Origin: an uncultured Flavobacteriales bacterium
GTDB taxonomy: Bacteria > Bacteroidota > Bacteroidia > Flavobacteriales > UBA1820
Direction of reading: 5' to 3'
Assembly: GCA_902478645.1 (NCBI GenBank)
Contig: CABSLV010000006.1
Coordinates: 13,091 to 77,090, forward strand
DNA length: 64,000 nt
Shown here: in pieces, positions 35,660 through 44,341 of the stretch
Layout of the letters: the number at the start of each line of letters is the position of its first letter
Position numbering within the stretch: the first letter of the stretch is position 1
Notes under the pieces: model-generated
The model's input: the letters and a program-made list of their open reading frames with translations, nothing else
Told to the model about the DNA's origin: nothing
The model's database searches: none
Position numbers and translations under genes: made by a program

Positions 35660-35845
35660 TCAACGATTTCCTTTGAAGAAATTCCAAAAGTTCACCACGG
35701 CATAGATCAGCAGGATCACGACGATAAAGCCGGTGGAGTAGGGGGTCTGGTGAAAACTTTCCGCCAGGCGTCCCGAGATCAGGCCGTACACGATCACGGC
35801 GACGCCCATTACGGCCAGCAGCATTCGAAGAGTCGATTTTTTCAT
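35660..35845 (-). CDS. Small two-helix membrane protein, unknown
   Basis: 61 residues from ATG 35845. Two hydrophobic segments (about 8-22 and 37-55) with a basic start MKKSTLR. No family recognised. It is 43 bases upstream of the TlpA lipoprotein gene and probably shares its transcript. The open frame continues upstream of this ATG, but that part lies over the peroxiredoxin terminator and is not credible as coding. Confidence 0.6.
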   Translation of the reverse strand: MKKSTLRMLLAVMGVAVIVYGLISGRLAESFHQTPYSTGFIVVILLIYAVVNFWNFFKGNR

Positions 35846-35943
35846 GCAAACAAGGGTTTTATGTGACGAAAGTACGGAAAAAATCGTTCTCTGCGACGTC
35901 TTTCCGCGTAAGGCTTTCCGGGCATTTTGCCGGGAGGAAAAAA

Positions 35944-35981
35944 GCCCGGAGCTTGTGCCTGAAAAGGCGCAAGCTCCGGGC
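35944..35981 (-). terminator. Terminator of the dps-peroxiredoxin operon
   Basis: 12-bp GC-rich stem (35944-35955 with 35970-35981), extended by further pairs toward the loop, followed on the minus strand by TTTTTT. It starts 28 bases past the peroxiredoxin stop codon. Confidence 0.85.
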
Positions 35982-36009
35982 CGAATGCGGAAGAGGTCCT
36001 TCCGGCGGT

Positions 36010-36714
36010 TTATCCCAGGTTGCTTTCCACTTCTTCCTTGCTCAGAGGTTTGGTGCAGAAGAACCAGTCGTAGCACTTCATCTGCCCTTCTTCGCCGTTC
36101 ATGCGGGCTTTGGCTACTCCGCACGATCCGGCGGTGGGCACGATGACTTCGTCGCCCGGGCGCCAGTCGGCCGGAAGGGCTACCCCGAAGTGGTCGGAGG
36201 TCTGCAGGCCGATGAGCACGCGCTTGATCTCATCGAAATTGCGCCCCAGAGAGAGGGGGTAGTAGAGGATGGTGCGGATCTTGTCCTGCGGGTCGATGAA
36301 GAATACAGCGCGTACGGCCGAGGTCTGGCTTTCGCCCGGCTGGATCATGCCGTAGAGTTTGGCGACTTCCATCGTGATGTCCTCGATGAGGGGGAACTTC
36401 ACCTCCACGTTCTTCATGCCCTTGTACTCGATCTTGTTCTGGATGGTGCGCAGCCAGGCGATGTGGCTGTAAAGTCCATCTACCGACAGGCCCACCAGCT
36501 GGCAGTTGAGTGCTTCGAATTCCGAAGCCATCGAGGCAAAGGTCATGAATTCGGAGGTGCACACCGGGGTGAAGTCGGCCGGGTGGCTGAAGAGGATCTT
36601 CCACTTGCCTTTGTAGTCCGACGGGAAGTTGATGGGTCCTTGCGTGGTCTTGGCAGTGAAGGACGGGGCGGGATCGCCGATTCTCGGCATGGGGTTTACG
36701 GAGTTGTTTTCCAT
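36010..36714 (-). CDS. Peroxiredoxin, Prx6 (1-Cys-like) family
   Basis: 234 residues from ATG 36714 (ATG 36759 would add 15 residues and is less likely). The peroxidatic cysteine lies in FSHPADFTPVCTSEF, and the ATILYYPLSLGRN-like segment (RTILYYPLSLGRNFDEIKRV) and long C-terminal arm are typical of the Prx6 subfamily. It reduces hydrogen and organic peroxides in the cytosol. Further cysteines near the C-terminus (SCGVAKAR, KCYDWFFC) could act in recycling. dps lies 70 bases upstream on the same strand: a peroxide-defence operon, plausibly under OxyR. Confidence 0.93.
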   Translation of the reverse strand: MENNSVNPMPRIGDPAPSFTAKTTQGPINFPSDYKGKWKILFSHPADFTPVCTSEFMTFASMASEFEALNCQLVGLSVDGLYSHIAWLRTIQNKIEYKGMKNVEVKFPLIEDITMEVAKLYGMIQPGESQTSAVRAVFFIDPQDKIRTILYYPLSLGRNFDEIKRVLIGLQTSDHFGVALPADWRPGDEVIVPTAGSCGVAKARMNGEEGQMKCYDWFFCTKPLSKEEVESNLG

Positions 36715-36784
36715 GGTTGACAGTTGTGTTTTTTTGATGAGATAGTTTACATTTTCCATTAAAAACGAGGACGGATGCCGGCAC

Positions 36785-37255
36785 TCAGGCCAGGTAGGAG
36801 TTGAGCATCCAGACTTTCTTTTTGTCCTCGGCGTTGTAGCCGGTGAGCAGGTCGGCCGTTACGTCGTCGCCGGCTTCCCCGGCCAGGCGCAGCAGCTCGC
36901 TCTGGGCGGAAAGCAAGGCTTGGATGTCTTCCAGGACGCTTTCTACGGCAGGGTCGGCCTGGGAAATGTCCCGACGGACGCTCAGCGAGGCGGTATCGAG
37001 GTAGTCCTGGTAGGTGTGCAGCGGTTTTCCGCCGAGCATCAGGATGCGTTCGGCCAAGGCGTCGATGCGTTCGGCGGCCTGGTTGTAGTACTGCTCGAAG
37101 ACGCTGTGCAGGGTGAAGAACGAACGTCCCTGGATGTTCCAGTGCAGGCCTCGCAGGTTCTGGTAATGGATCTGGTAGTCGGCCAACAGGGTGTTGAGAC
37201 GGCTTACGATTTCGGGGTTTTGGAGCGCGGCTCCGTGGTTTGCTTTTGCGTTCAT
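36785..37255 (-). CDS. dps: Dps ferritin-like DNA-protecting protein
   Basis: 156 residues. The four-helix Dps fold shows the first ferroxidase motif HYQNLRGLHWNIQGRSFFTLH and the second RIDALAERILMLGGKPLHTYQDYL, whose His, Asp and Glu bind iron at the dimer interface. Dps dodecamers oxidise Fe(II) with peroxide and store iron. The short N-terminus MNAKANHG has few basic residues, so DNA binding is uncertain. It is the first gene of a two-gene unit with the Prx6-like peroxiredoxin. Confidence 0.93.
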   Translation of the reverse strand: MNAKANHGAALQNPEIVSRLNTLLADYQIHYQNLRGLHWNIQGRSFFTLHSVFEQYYNQAAERIDALAERILMLGGKPLHTYQDYLDTASLSVRRDISQADPAVESVLEDIQALLSAQSELLRLAGEAGDDVTADLLTGYNAEDKKKVWMLNSYLA

Positions 37256-37433
37256 GGTATTGGTTTTTTATTGATTTGTTTTCCTTTTTTCGGGGACTCC
37301 CTTCGGGTGGGCGGGAACCTGCCCGGGGGGGTCGCTTCCTGTTTCCGAGGGTAAAATTAGCTTCCCGCAAGGCTTTAGAAGTTAAATGTTTATAAAAAAA
37401 AACTATGGAGTTACAGTTTTGATTTATGTTCAC

Positions 37434-37441
37434 TACATTTG
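37434..37441 (+). promoter_or_regulatory. Promoter -7 element of the serine hydrolase gene
   Basis: TACATTTG, 53 bases before the ATG at 37495. The -33 box is unclear (a TTTG lies only 12 bases upstream). The remaining divergent spacer to dps (37256-37433) shows no gene. Confidence 0.5.
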
Positions 37442-37494
37442 CCGCGACTGCTTCCGGCCGGGGAGGTCGGAGAGCGTCTTTTTTTGCAAATGCC

Positions 37495-38712
37495 ATGACC
37501 ATCCGCAGGACTCCGACCCTATTTCTTTTTCTTTTCCTCTTGCTCGCTCCCGGTCTTTCCGCCGGGCAAAAGGGCGATGACTGGACGCTAAAGGAGGTGC
37601 GGATCGACACCAGCAGGATCCACCGGCGGGCGGCGCTGCCTACTCAGCCCTTCGAAAAGGAAAAGGTCAAGGAGATCGACAAATACTTTACCGCCCGCAC
37701 CGTTCGCGGGCAGTTCAACGGCGTGGTACTCTTTGCCCAGGGGGACAAGGTTTTCACCAAGGCGTACGGGTATGCCGACTTCCGCTCGCGGGAAAAACTG
37801 ACGGTTTCGTCCCGTTTTCAACTGGCTTCCATCTCCAAGACGATCACCGCTACGGCGGTGCTGATGCTGGCCAGCGAAGGGGAAATAGAACTCGGGGAGC
37901 CGGTGGCGACGTACCTGGAAGGCTTTGCCTATCCTCGGGTTACGGTCGAGATGCTGCTCAGCCATACCAGCGGGCTGCCGGACTACACGCTTTTCACGCC
38001 CGGGGCGTGGGCGAGCACCGACCCGATGAGCAACGAGGACATGCTGGCCATCATGAACAAGCGGAAACCCCGGGTTTATTTTTCTCCGGGGCGGCAATAC
38101 CGCTATTGTAATACGAATTACGCGCTTCTGGCCTTGATCGTGCAGCGCGTTACGGGCGAGGATTTCGCCAGCTGGGTGCACGCCCATATCTTCGAACCGG
38201 TGGGGATGGACGACACGTTTTTCTGTACCGAGGAGGCCTTTGCTTCGGCCGATCGGATGACCATCGGGCATACCTCGCGGCGTGGGGCGTATCAGCCCAA
38301 TTTTCTGGACGGGGTGCTGGGCGACAAAGGGGTTTATTCCACGGCGGAGGATTTGCTGCGTTTTGACCTGGCGCTGCGCAACGGCTTTTTGCTCGATGCT
38401 TCGTGGCAGGCGAAGGCTTACACCAATTACACCGATGAGGTTCACCCCTACGGATGGGGGTGGCGACTGGATGAATACCAGGGGCATCGGATCGTGTACC
38501 ACAACGGATGGTGGCATGGGTACAAAGGTCGTTTTCTGCGCCTCCCGCAGGAGGATACGACCATCATCGTGCTGGAAAACCAGGCGAGGAGTTCTTTTTC
38601 GGTGGCAGCCTTGATGAATATCTCCAAAAAACTTTTCGACCTGCCCGATCTGTCGGATCAGGAGGAAGAATCGGGTAAGACGGCGGACTTGGATGCCGAA
38701 GAGAGGGGATAA
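37495..38712 (+). CDS. Secreted serine hydrolase, beta-lactamase (class C-like) family
   Basis: 405 residues. The signal peptide (FLFLFLLLAPGLSAGQ) directs export. The nucleophile motif SxxK is SISK (in FQLASISKTITATAV), followed by the YxN-like motif YCNTNYALLALIV and a C-terminal HNGWWHGYKG in place of KTG, typical of D-aminopeptidase/esterase-like members. It could hydrolyse peptide, ester or beta-lactam bonds in the periplasm; which one is not readable. The ATG at 37495 fits the signal peptide; earlier codons in the frame overlap the promoter. Confidence 0.9.
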   Translation: MTIRRTPTLFLFLFLLLAPGLSAGQKGDDWTLKEVRIDTSRIHRRAALPTQPFEKEKVKEIDKYFTARTVRGQFNGVVLFAQGDKVFTKAYGYADFRSREKLTVSSRFQLASISKTITATAVLMLASEGEIELGEPVATYLEGFAYPRVTVEMLLSHTSGLPDYTLFTPGAWASTDPMSNEDMLAIMNKRKPRVYFSPGRQYRYCNTNYALLALIVQRVTGEDFASWVHAHIFEPVGMDDTFFCTEEAFASADRMTIGHTSRRGAYQPNFLDGVLGDKGVYSTAEDLLRFDLALRNGFLLDASWQAKAYTNYTDEVHPYGWGWRLDEYQGHRIVYHNGWWHGYKGRFLRLPQEDTTIIVLENQARSSFSVAALMNISKKLFDLPDLSDQEEESGKTADLDAEERG

Positions 38713-38769
38713 GAGGTGTTTTTCACGACAAAATTTGCTCCGGATACCGCACCGTACCGAAGTATGGAT

Positions 38770-38777
38770 TATTTTTG
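38770..38777 (+). promoter_or_regulatory. Promoter -7 element of the porin gene
   Basis: TATTTTTG, only 4 bases before the ATG at 38782. This fits the element but would give an almost leaderless transcript unless translation begins at the second ATG, 38806. Confidence 0.4.
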
Positions 38778-38781
38778 CACA

Positions 38782-40935
38782 ATGAATCGTAACGGTCCCA
38801 TATTGATGCGTATCCTGTCCTTGATCGTCTGGATGTGTCTGGGGGGGGTATTGCCGCTCGGTGCCCAGACTTTCAACCAATACGGCAACCGTACGGACAG
38901 TTATGACAGCAGCGATCCTTTCAACCGCGACCAGGTGTATCCCGGCGGGATGGACTCGCTCAATATTTTCGGCGAACGCATCCTTTCGCCCCGCGAACAG
39001 GCCCGGCAGGATTCCGCAGCCCGCGCTGCCCAGCGATCTACCCGCGACCGCCAGATCTATACCAACCGCTACAAGGATTCCATCCAGGTTTACAAGATCA
39101 TCGACCTCTACGGCGATACCACGCTGGTAGATACCACGCTCAATATCGGCAAATACTACAAGCTGAACCCTACCCGGCGGGATGAGTACGGCTACATGCC
39201 TTTCCCGAACCTGGCCGAAGGGTACACGCCTTTGGTCTATACGGAAAAACCTTCCCTGACCCCCGCGTACGGCATCCGCTCCCGAAGCATGTATTACCGG
39301 ACCACCGACCAGGTGAAGTATTACGATGTGCGCACGCCCTGGTCGGAGGTGATGTACCATTCGAACGTCTTTTCCAACATGACCGGGCAGGTACTCGATT
39401 TCAATTTCACGGCCAATGCGGGCAAGCAGGTCAACTTCTCGTTCGGTTTTCGGGGCAAGCGCACCTTCGGCCTGTACAACTACATCGAATCGCACCACGG
39501 GCAACTGGTCGGTACGTTCAGCTACCATACCAAGTCGTACCGCTATATCGTCCGCTCGCACGTGATGTACCAATACCTCTCGGCCGTAGAGAACGGAGGA
39601 CTGACCGAGGAAGGGATCGGGTTTTTCCTCTCGGACGACGAGCAGTTCTCCTACCGGAAGACCATCCCGGTCAATCTGGGCGATTCCGACGGCGAGGTGG
39701 CCAACCGCTTGGGCGGCACGCGCTTTTTCGTCACCCAGTCGTACGATATTTTCAATTCGTCGATCAAAAATCCCAAAGGGTTTCGCGTGAGCCTGCTCAA
39801 CGAGATAAAGTACGAACACCTCACCTACAAGTATTACGATCCGGCCTTTGTTTCCCCGTCGGGTTCGGCCGGGCAGAAATCCCTCGCCTACTACGGTTCG
39901 GGACTTCTGGAGGGAGCCGCACGTACCGATAGTTCGTACTACAACACTTTGGACCTGGCGGCCGGCGCCGGGGTGAATTTCCCGCTGGTCAATATCTATG
40001 CTCAAGGGATGATCCGCTACCAGACGGCCCACTATTCTTTTCCCGGGACGCTGGCTTCGGGGGGAAGCGTACCGGTGTCGGAGATGTCGGGCAATACACT
40101 GATGGTCAATCTGCTGGGACGTTGGCGGCCGATGAAGTATTTCGGGGCCGATGCGTCGTTGGATTACAGCCTTTCGGGGATGTTCTCTGGAGCGCGTATC
40201 CTGCGTGTGTCGGGTTACGTCCAGCTCAATGCGCAAAACCGACTCGAAGGTTCGTATGCCAATTCGTCGTACTATCCGGCGATGACTACCCGGTTTTACC
40301 GCAGTTCGTATGCCGACTACAACTGGTACAACGACTTCAAACGCATAGAATCCAACGAGATTGCCATTACCTTGCGCAGCGACAAGGTGTTCGATGCGCG
40401 GGTGAGCTTTACCGATGTGGGCAATTACGTGTACTACGACTCCCTGCGCACTCCCCGGCAGTACGACGGGAAGGTGAATGTGCTCTCCGTTACCCTTTCG
40501 CGCGATCTGCGTTTGGGATGGTTCGGATGGGACAATACCCTTACCTACCAGCACGTAAGTTCGGGCGCGGAGGTGCTTCCCCTGCCCGAGGTGATCGTCC
40601 GTTCGAGCCTGTACGCTTATTTTCCGCTTTTCCGAAAAGCCATCACGCTGATGCCGGCCGTCACGCTGCGGTATTTTTCCGCTTTCGATGCGCCGATGTA
40701 CAATCCGCTGCTCTCCGACTACAACCTTCAGCCGCTCTCCAACCGGCGTCAGATAGGCGATTATCCTTATATCGACCTCTCGCTTTCGGCCAAGGTTCGC
40801 CGTACCCGTATCTTCCTCAAGGTTGAAAACCTGACTCCCTGGATCATGAAGAGCAAGGATTATTTCGCTTCGCCGTATTATCCCTCGGTGGACCCCGTAG
40901 TGCGTTTCGGCGTGGTGTGGGACTGGTTCAACTGA
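38782..40935 (+). CDS. Putative outer-membrane porin (Porin_10 family)
   Basis: 717 residues from ATG 38782 (ATG 38806 also gives a good signal peptide: MRILSLIVWMCLGGVLPLGAQ). The mature part starts with a charged low-complexity segment, then a Tyr-rich beta-barrel pattern with alternating residues throughout, ending in the aromatic VVWDWFN expected for an outer-membrane insertion signal. The Bacteroidota putative porin family (PF14121) has this layout and length. It has no TonB box or plug domain, so it is a diffusion or structural barrel rather than a SusC-type receptor. Confidence 0.87.
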   Translation: MNRNGPILMRILSLIVWMCLGGVLPLGAQTFNQYGNRTDSYDSSDPFNRDQVYPGGMDSLNIFGERILSPREQARQDSAARAAQRSTRDRQIYTNRYKDSIQVYKIIDLYGDTTLVDTTLNIGKYYKLNPTRRDEYGYMPFPNLAEGYTPLVYTEKPSLTPAYGIRSRSMYYRTTDQVKYYDVRTPWSEVMYHSNVFSNMTGQVLDFNFTANAGKQVNFSFGFRGKRTFGLYNYIESHHGQLVGTFSYHTKSYRYIVRSHVMYQYLSAVENGGLTEEGIGFFLSDDEQFSYRKTIPVNLGDSDGEVANRLGGTRFFVTQSYDIFNSSIKNPKGFRVSLLNEIKYEHLTYKYYDPAFVSPSGSAGQKSLAYYGSGLLEGAARTDSSYYNTLDLAAGAGVNFPLVNIYAQGMIRYQTAHYSFPGTLASGGSVPVSEMSGNTLMVNLLGRWRPMKYFGADASLDYSLSGMFSGARILRVSGYVQLNAQNRLEGSYANSSYYPAMTTRFYRSSYADYNWYNDFKRIESNEIAITLRSDKVFDARVSFTDVGNYVYYDSLRTPRQYDGKVNVLSVTLSRDLRLGWFGWDNTLTYQHVSSGAEVLPLPEVIVRSSLYAYFPLFRKAITLMPAVTLRYFSAFDAPMYNPLLSDYNLQPLSNRRQIGDYPYIDLSLSAKVRRTRIFLKVENLTPWIMKSKDYFASPYYPSVDPVVRFGVVWDWFN

Positions 40936-41007
40936 CCGTTCCGGGGGGTATTTTCACCTTGCCGGGTTTTTATGGGAAAAGGCGCAAGTGGAAAAATCCG
41001 ATGTATT

Positions 41008-41039
41008 TTTGCTTGGGAAAAAATATTGACGTATCTTTG
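41008..41039 (+). promoter_or_regulatory. Promoter of tRNA-Pro
   Basis: TTTG at 41008-41011, 20 bases, TATCTTTG at 41032-41039. A near-ideal Bacteroidota promoter ending 10 bases before the mature tRNA 5' end. Confidence 0.8.
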
Positions 41040-41049
41040 CCTCCGCATT

Positions 41050-41123
<74 letters not shown>

Positions 41124-41137
41124 CGAGTGCAAACGGA

Positions 41138-41168
41138 GGAGCCGGAAATATTTTCCGGCTCCTTTTTT
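41138..41168 (+). terminator. Terminator of tRNA-Pro
   Basis: 11-bp stem (41138-41148 with 41152-41162) and six T residues (41163-41168), 15 bases after the tRNA. Confidence 0.9.
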
Positions 41169-41221
41169 CGTTTTTGGCCGATGTGCCGTAATTTTGGCTT
41201 TCTCGCAGCAAGACGATACCG

Positions 41222-42070
41222 ATGGGCAAAAAAGAAGATCTGATCGAGGCTTTTTACAGAGGGTATGACCGGGTGAATGCTTACCTGGAAGTCCGTTTGG
41301 ATCGTCTGCTCGATTTTGTGGACCGGCACCGTTATCCGCTGGTGGTTACCTTTTCCGTGCATCTGTTGCTGGTGATCCTGGTAGTCAATCTGGCATTCAA
41401 GTATTACGACATCTCCGATGCCCGGATCATAGCCGTGTCGATGGAGCAGCTCGAACAGATCGAACGAGAACTGGAAGACAAGCCCGGTTCCGATCGGGTA
41501 TCGATCGATGCCCGCCTGACCCACTCGCCGCAGTCGATGAGCGGATTTACCAACCAGGCGGCTGCCGACCTGGGAGAAGACATCGATATTTCCAACATGC
41601 GGCACAATTTTACCACCCTCGAGGAAGCCCGTGCCGTAACCCACCAGACCAACGAATACGGGCAGGAAGTCCGGGTGGACCTTTTCAGCGAACAGGTCAA
41701 AAACCGGGAGGTGGACCTGGATCAGTACCAGCGGATAGATAGCAACGCAGCCAAAAGCGCCGTACAGGCTCCGTATGTGGGCAAGAGCAACATATCTTAC
41801 CGTTTCGAGGGAGGGGTGTCCCGCTACAACATCGAACCGATCCCGGTGCCCATCTATACCGTCTATGTGGGCGGTCTGGTCGTGGTGGACATCCAGGTGA
41901 ACCGGGCAGGGAAAGTGGTCTCTGCCCAGGTGAATCGCGAGCGGACCACTTGTCCGAATGAAGATGCCTACCAGAAAGCCGTTACGTATGCCCGTCGCGC
42001 CCGATTCAATGTGGAACAGGCGGCTCCGGAGTTGCAACGCGGCTCGATCGCTTACGAATTTCAGCAGTAG
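41222..42070 (+). CDS. TonB-like energy-transducer family protein
   Basis: 282 residues: a basic cytoplasmic N-terminus (1-40), one membrane helix (about 41-60, LVVTFSVHLLLVILVVNLAF), a long charged periplasmic linker, and a C-terminal TonB-type domain (about 215-280; VVVDIQVNRAGKVVSAQV ... ARRARFNVEQAAPELQRGSIAYEFQ). It lacks the proline-rich EPxxKP spacer of classic TonB, so it may serve a different partner. No ExbB/ExbD genes are adjacent. Start ATG 41222 comes shortly after the tRNA-Pro terminator. Confidence 0.87.
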   Translation: MGKKEDLIEAFYRGYDRVNAYLEVRLDRLLDFVDRHRYPLVVTFSVHLLLVILVVNLAFKYYDISDARIIAVSMEQLEQIERELEDKPGSDRVSIDARLTHSPQSMSGFTNQAAADLGEDIDISNMRHNFTTLEEARAVTHQTNEYGQEVRVDLFSEQVKNREVDLDQYQRIDSNAAKSAVQAPYVGKSNISYRFEGGVSRYNIEPIPVPIYTVYVGGLVVVDIQVNRAGKVVSAQVNRERTTCPNEDAYQKAVTYARRARFNVEQAAPELQRGSIAYEFQQ

Positions 42071-42218
42071 TTTTCATTTGCGTCTTTTCCTTGAAGGGAG
42101 AGGGAACGCGGCTTTTCGGCGCAATTCCTTTCGTGGTCGCATGTTTTTTTGCCCAGGCTAGATAGCAGTGTGGTTTCCCTCGGAAAGGATCTTGGGGCCG
42201 GATTTATTCGGCCAATGC

Positions 42219-42264
42219 GCGCAAAAAAAGCGCCGTCCCGAAAGGGACGGCGCTTTTTTTGCGC
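42219..42264. terminator. Bidirectional terminator between the TonB-like gene and mdh
   Basis: Perfect 21-bp inverted repeat (42219-42239 with 42244-42264) with a GAAA tetraloop. Each arm contains an A7 or T7 run, so U-tracts form on both strands. Confidence 0.88.
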
Positions 42265-42279
42265 AGAGAAATATCTCTA

Positions 42280-43215
42280 TTAGAACAATTTCATGTCGTC
42301 CAGTGCTTTGAGCACCTTGCGTACGGCTTCGGCCGAGGTATAGAGATCGGCTTTCTCCTTTTCGTCCAGGTTGAGCTCGACCACTTTCTCGATACCGTTG
42401 CGACCCAGAACGGCCGGAACACCGAGGTAGAGGTCTTTCAGGCCATATTCGCCGGTGAGCCATGCGCATACCGGAACGATCTTCTTCTGATCCAACAGGA
42501 TGGCTTCTACCATCGAGGCAGCAGCAGCACCCGGAGCATACCATGCGGAGGTACCCAGCAGTTTGACCAGTTCGCCACCGCCCACTTTGGCGCGCTCGAT
42601 GATCTCGTGCAGACGCTCTTCCTTCACGAAGTGAGTTACAGGGATGCCCTGTACCGTGGTGTATTTGGGCAGGGGAACCATCGTGTCGCCGTGGCCGCCC
42701 AGCAGCAGAGCCTGGATGTCCAGCGGAGAGCAGCCGATCTCGTCGGCCAGGAAAGCGCGGTAACGTGCCGTGTCCAGTACGCCGGCCATACCCATAACGC
42801 GGTTGGAAGGCAGTTTGGCAGCCAGATATGCGCAGTAGGTCATTACGTCCAGCGGGTTGGATACGATGATGATCTTCGCATCGGGCGAGTGTTTTACTAC
42901 CTGCTCGGTAACGGATTTTACGATTCCGGCATTGATCCCGATCAAGTCGTCACGGCTCATGCCCGGTTTGCGGGGAACGCCCGAGGTGATCACTACGACG
43001 TCCGAACCGGCGGTTTTGGAGTAGTCGTTGGTCGAACCCGTCAGACGGGTGTTGAATCCGCGGATGGGGGCTGTTTGCCAAATGTCGAGTGCTTTTCCCT
43101 CGGCAACACCTTCCTTGACGTCCAGCAGGACGATCTCATCGATGAAATTGCGGCAGGCCAATACATCGGCGCATGTAGCACCTACGTTTCCTGCTCCTAC
43201 TACGGTTACTTTCAT
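42280..43215 (-). CDS. mdh: Malate dehydrogenase (LDH-like group)
   Basis: 311 residues from ATG 43215. NAD-binding motif VVGAGNVGATCA at the N-terminus, substrate arginines in GVPRKPGMSRDDLIGIN, and the catalytic histidine in LLGGHGDTMVPL. Arg in GVPRKPGMSR and the residues around it are of the malate rather than lactate type. It interconverts malate and oxaloacetate, feeding the reductive branch to fumarate and succinate that gut Bacteroidales use. The leader is about 150 bases long and starts at a TAACTTTG element (43367-43374). Confidence 0.95.
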   Translation of the reverse strand: MKVTVVGAGNVGATCADVLACRNFIDEIVLLDVKEGVAEGKALDIWQTAPIRGFNTRLTGSTNDYSKTAGSDVVVITSGVPRKPGMSRDDLIGINAGIVKSVTEQVVKHSPDAKIIIVSNPLDVMTYCAYLAAKLPSNRVMGMAGVLDTARYRAFLADEIGCSPLDIQALLLGGHGDTMVPLPKYTTVQGIPVTHFVKEERLHEIIERAKVGGGELVKLLGTSAWYAPGAAAASMVEAILLDQKKIVPVCAWLTGEYGLKDLYLGVPAVLGRNGIEKVVELNLDEKEKADLYTSAEAVRKVLKALDDMKLF

Positions 43216-43366
43216 GGTAAATATGTTTTTATGTTGTCTGTTCTTTTTCCTTTTGCAGACGGCCTTGTCAGGCGGCCGTGCATGGATGTTTTCTTTTCCC
43301 GGTCTTTTTCCGATGGCCTTCGGCGGGTTTCCGTAAGGCGGCGGACCGGGATCATGAGAAGACATA

Positions 43367-43374
43367 CAAAGTTA
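43367..43374 (-). promoter_or_regulatory. Promoter -7 element of mdh
   Basis: TAACTTTG on the minus strand, with a TTTA 18 bases upstream in place of TTTG. It gives mdh a leader of about 145 bases, in which I see no riboswitch-like fold. The rest of the 284-base spacer to the ahpC stop holds nothing clear. Confidence 0.5.
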
Positions 43375-43499
43375 ATTAATGGCGGTGGATTATTAAAGCG
43401 AACGTCTCGTAAAAATCTCTTAAAACCGAAAGTTCCTTCCAAGCGAAAAACTCGCCGGGAAGGAACCGGAAAATAAGGGGAAAAATGATTGTGAAGTCT

Positions 43500-44132
43500 T
43501 CAGTGTCGGGAAAGGAACTCGGCCACTCCTTCATGCGAAGGATCGAGTGCCTGTTGGCCTTTTTTCCAGTTGGCCGGGCAGACCTCGCCGTGTTCGCGTA
43601 CGAACTGCATGGCATCCACCACGCGCAAGGCTTCGTCCACCGAACGCCCGATCGGCAGGTCGTTGATCAGTTCGTGGCGTACGATGCCGTCTTTGTCGAT
43701 CAGGAACAGACCCCGGTAGGCTACCATCGAGGGATGGGTGGCTTGCAGGTATCCCTGGGCATCGTATTGGTATTCACCGGTCAGTACGCCGAAGGCCGCT
43801 GCGATGGTTTTGTTCTTGTCGGCAACGATGGGATAGGTAACCCCTCGGATACCTCCTTGCTCTCGGGGGGTCTGCAGCCAAGCCCAGTGGCTCTGTTCGG
43901 TGTCGGTCGAGGCGGCGACGACTTGCACTCCGCGCGCTTCGAATTCGGCGAGTTTTTCCTGGAAAGCGAAGAGTTCCGTGGGGCATACAAAAGTGAAGTC
44001 CATCGGGTAAAAGAAGAACAGGACGTCTTTTTTGTCCAGGAATTGCTCCAGGGAATATCCGTTTACGATTTCATGGCCGTTTACTACGGCAGACTGTTCG
44101 AATCGGGGGGCTTTTTTTCCTACCAGTGACAT
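43500..44132 (-). CDS. ahpC: Typical 2-Cys peroxiredoxin (AhpC/Prx1 type)
   Basis: 210 residues. The peroxidatic cysteine is in FYPMDFTFVCPTEL and the resolving cysteine in HGEVCPANWKKG near the C-terminus, the Prx1/AhpC pattern. GIRGVTYPIVADKN and RGLFLIDKDGIVRH are further signatures. It removes hydrogen and alkyl peroxides; the reductant would be AhpF or thioredoxin, and no ahpF is adjacent. It is the second peroxiredoxin in the window and differs in subfamily from the one at 36010. Confidence 0.95.
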   Translation of the reverse strand: MSLVGKKAPRFEQSAVVNGHEIVNGYSLEQFLDKKDVLFFFYPMDFTFVCPTELFAFQEKLAEFEARGVQVVAASTDTEQSHWAWLQTPREQGGIRGVTYPIVADKNKTIAAAFGVLTGEYQYDAQGYLQATHPSMVAYRGLFLIDKDGIVRHELINDLPIGRSVDEALRVVDAMQFVREHGEVCPANWKKGQQALDPSHEGVAEFLSRH

Positions 44133-44178
44133 GATATGTTTAAGTTTTTAGGTTGGGTATTTCGTTTTGGTTCCGAAG

Positions 44179-44186
44179 CAAAAATA
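44179..44186 (-). promoter_or_regulatory. Promoter -7 element of ahpC
   Basis: TATTTTTG on the minus strand, 46 bases upstream of the ATG at 44132. No clear -33 box and no convincing OxyR half-sites seen around it. Confidence 0.5.
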
Positions 44187-44292
44187 CGCTATGGGCGTGG
44201 GTTTGATCCCTGGAGGCGATAGGATCTTTTTATGACGGGATAGATACTTCTTATTCGTCGGGGCATCGTTTCGCGGTTCGGTGGCAAAACGC

Positions 44293-44300
44293 TACCTTTG
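44293..44300 (+). promoter_or_regulatory. Promoter -7 element of the DUF3667 gene
   Basis: TACCTTTG, with TTTC 20 bases upstream (44269-44272) as an imperfect -33 box. The ATG is at 44342. Confidence 0.55.
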
Positions 44301-44341
44301 CGCCGCAAATTCGCCGGAGGGCGAGCAAGATACATTCGGAT

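Noticed and set aside
37588..40554. 988-residue open frame on the minus strand
   Set aside because: It lies entirely opposite the serine hydrolase and porin genes, which have clear family motifs and signal peptides. High GC makes long antisense frames common here.
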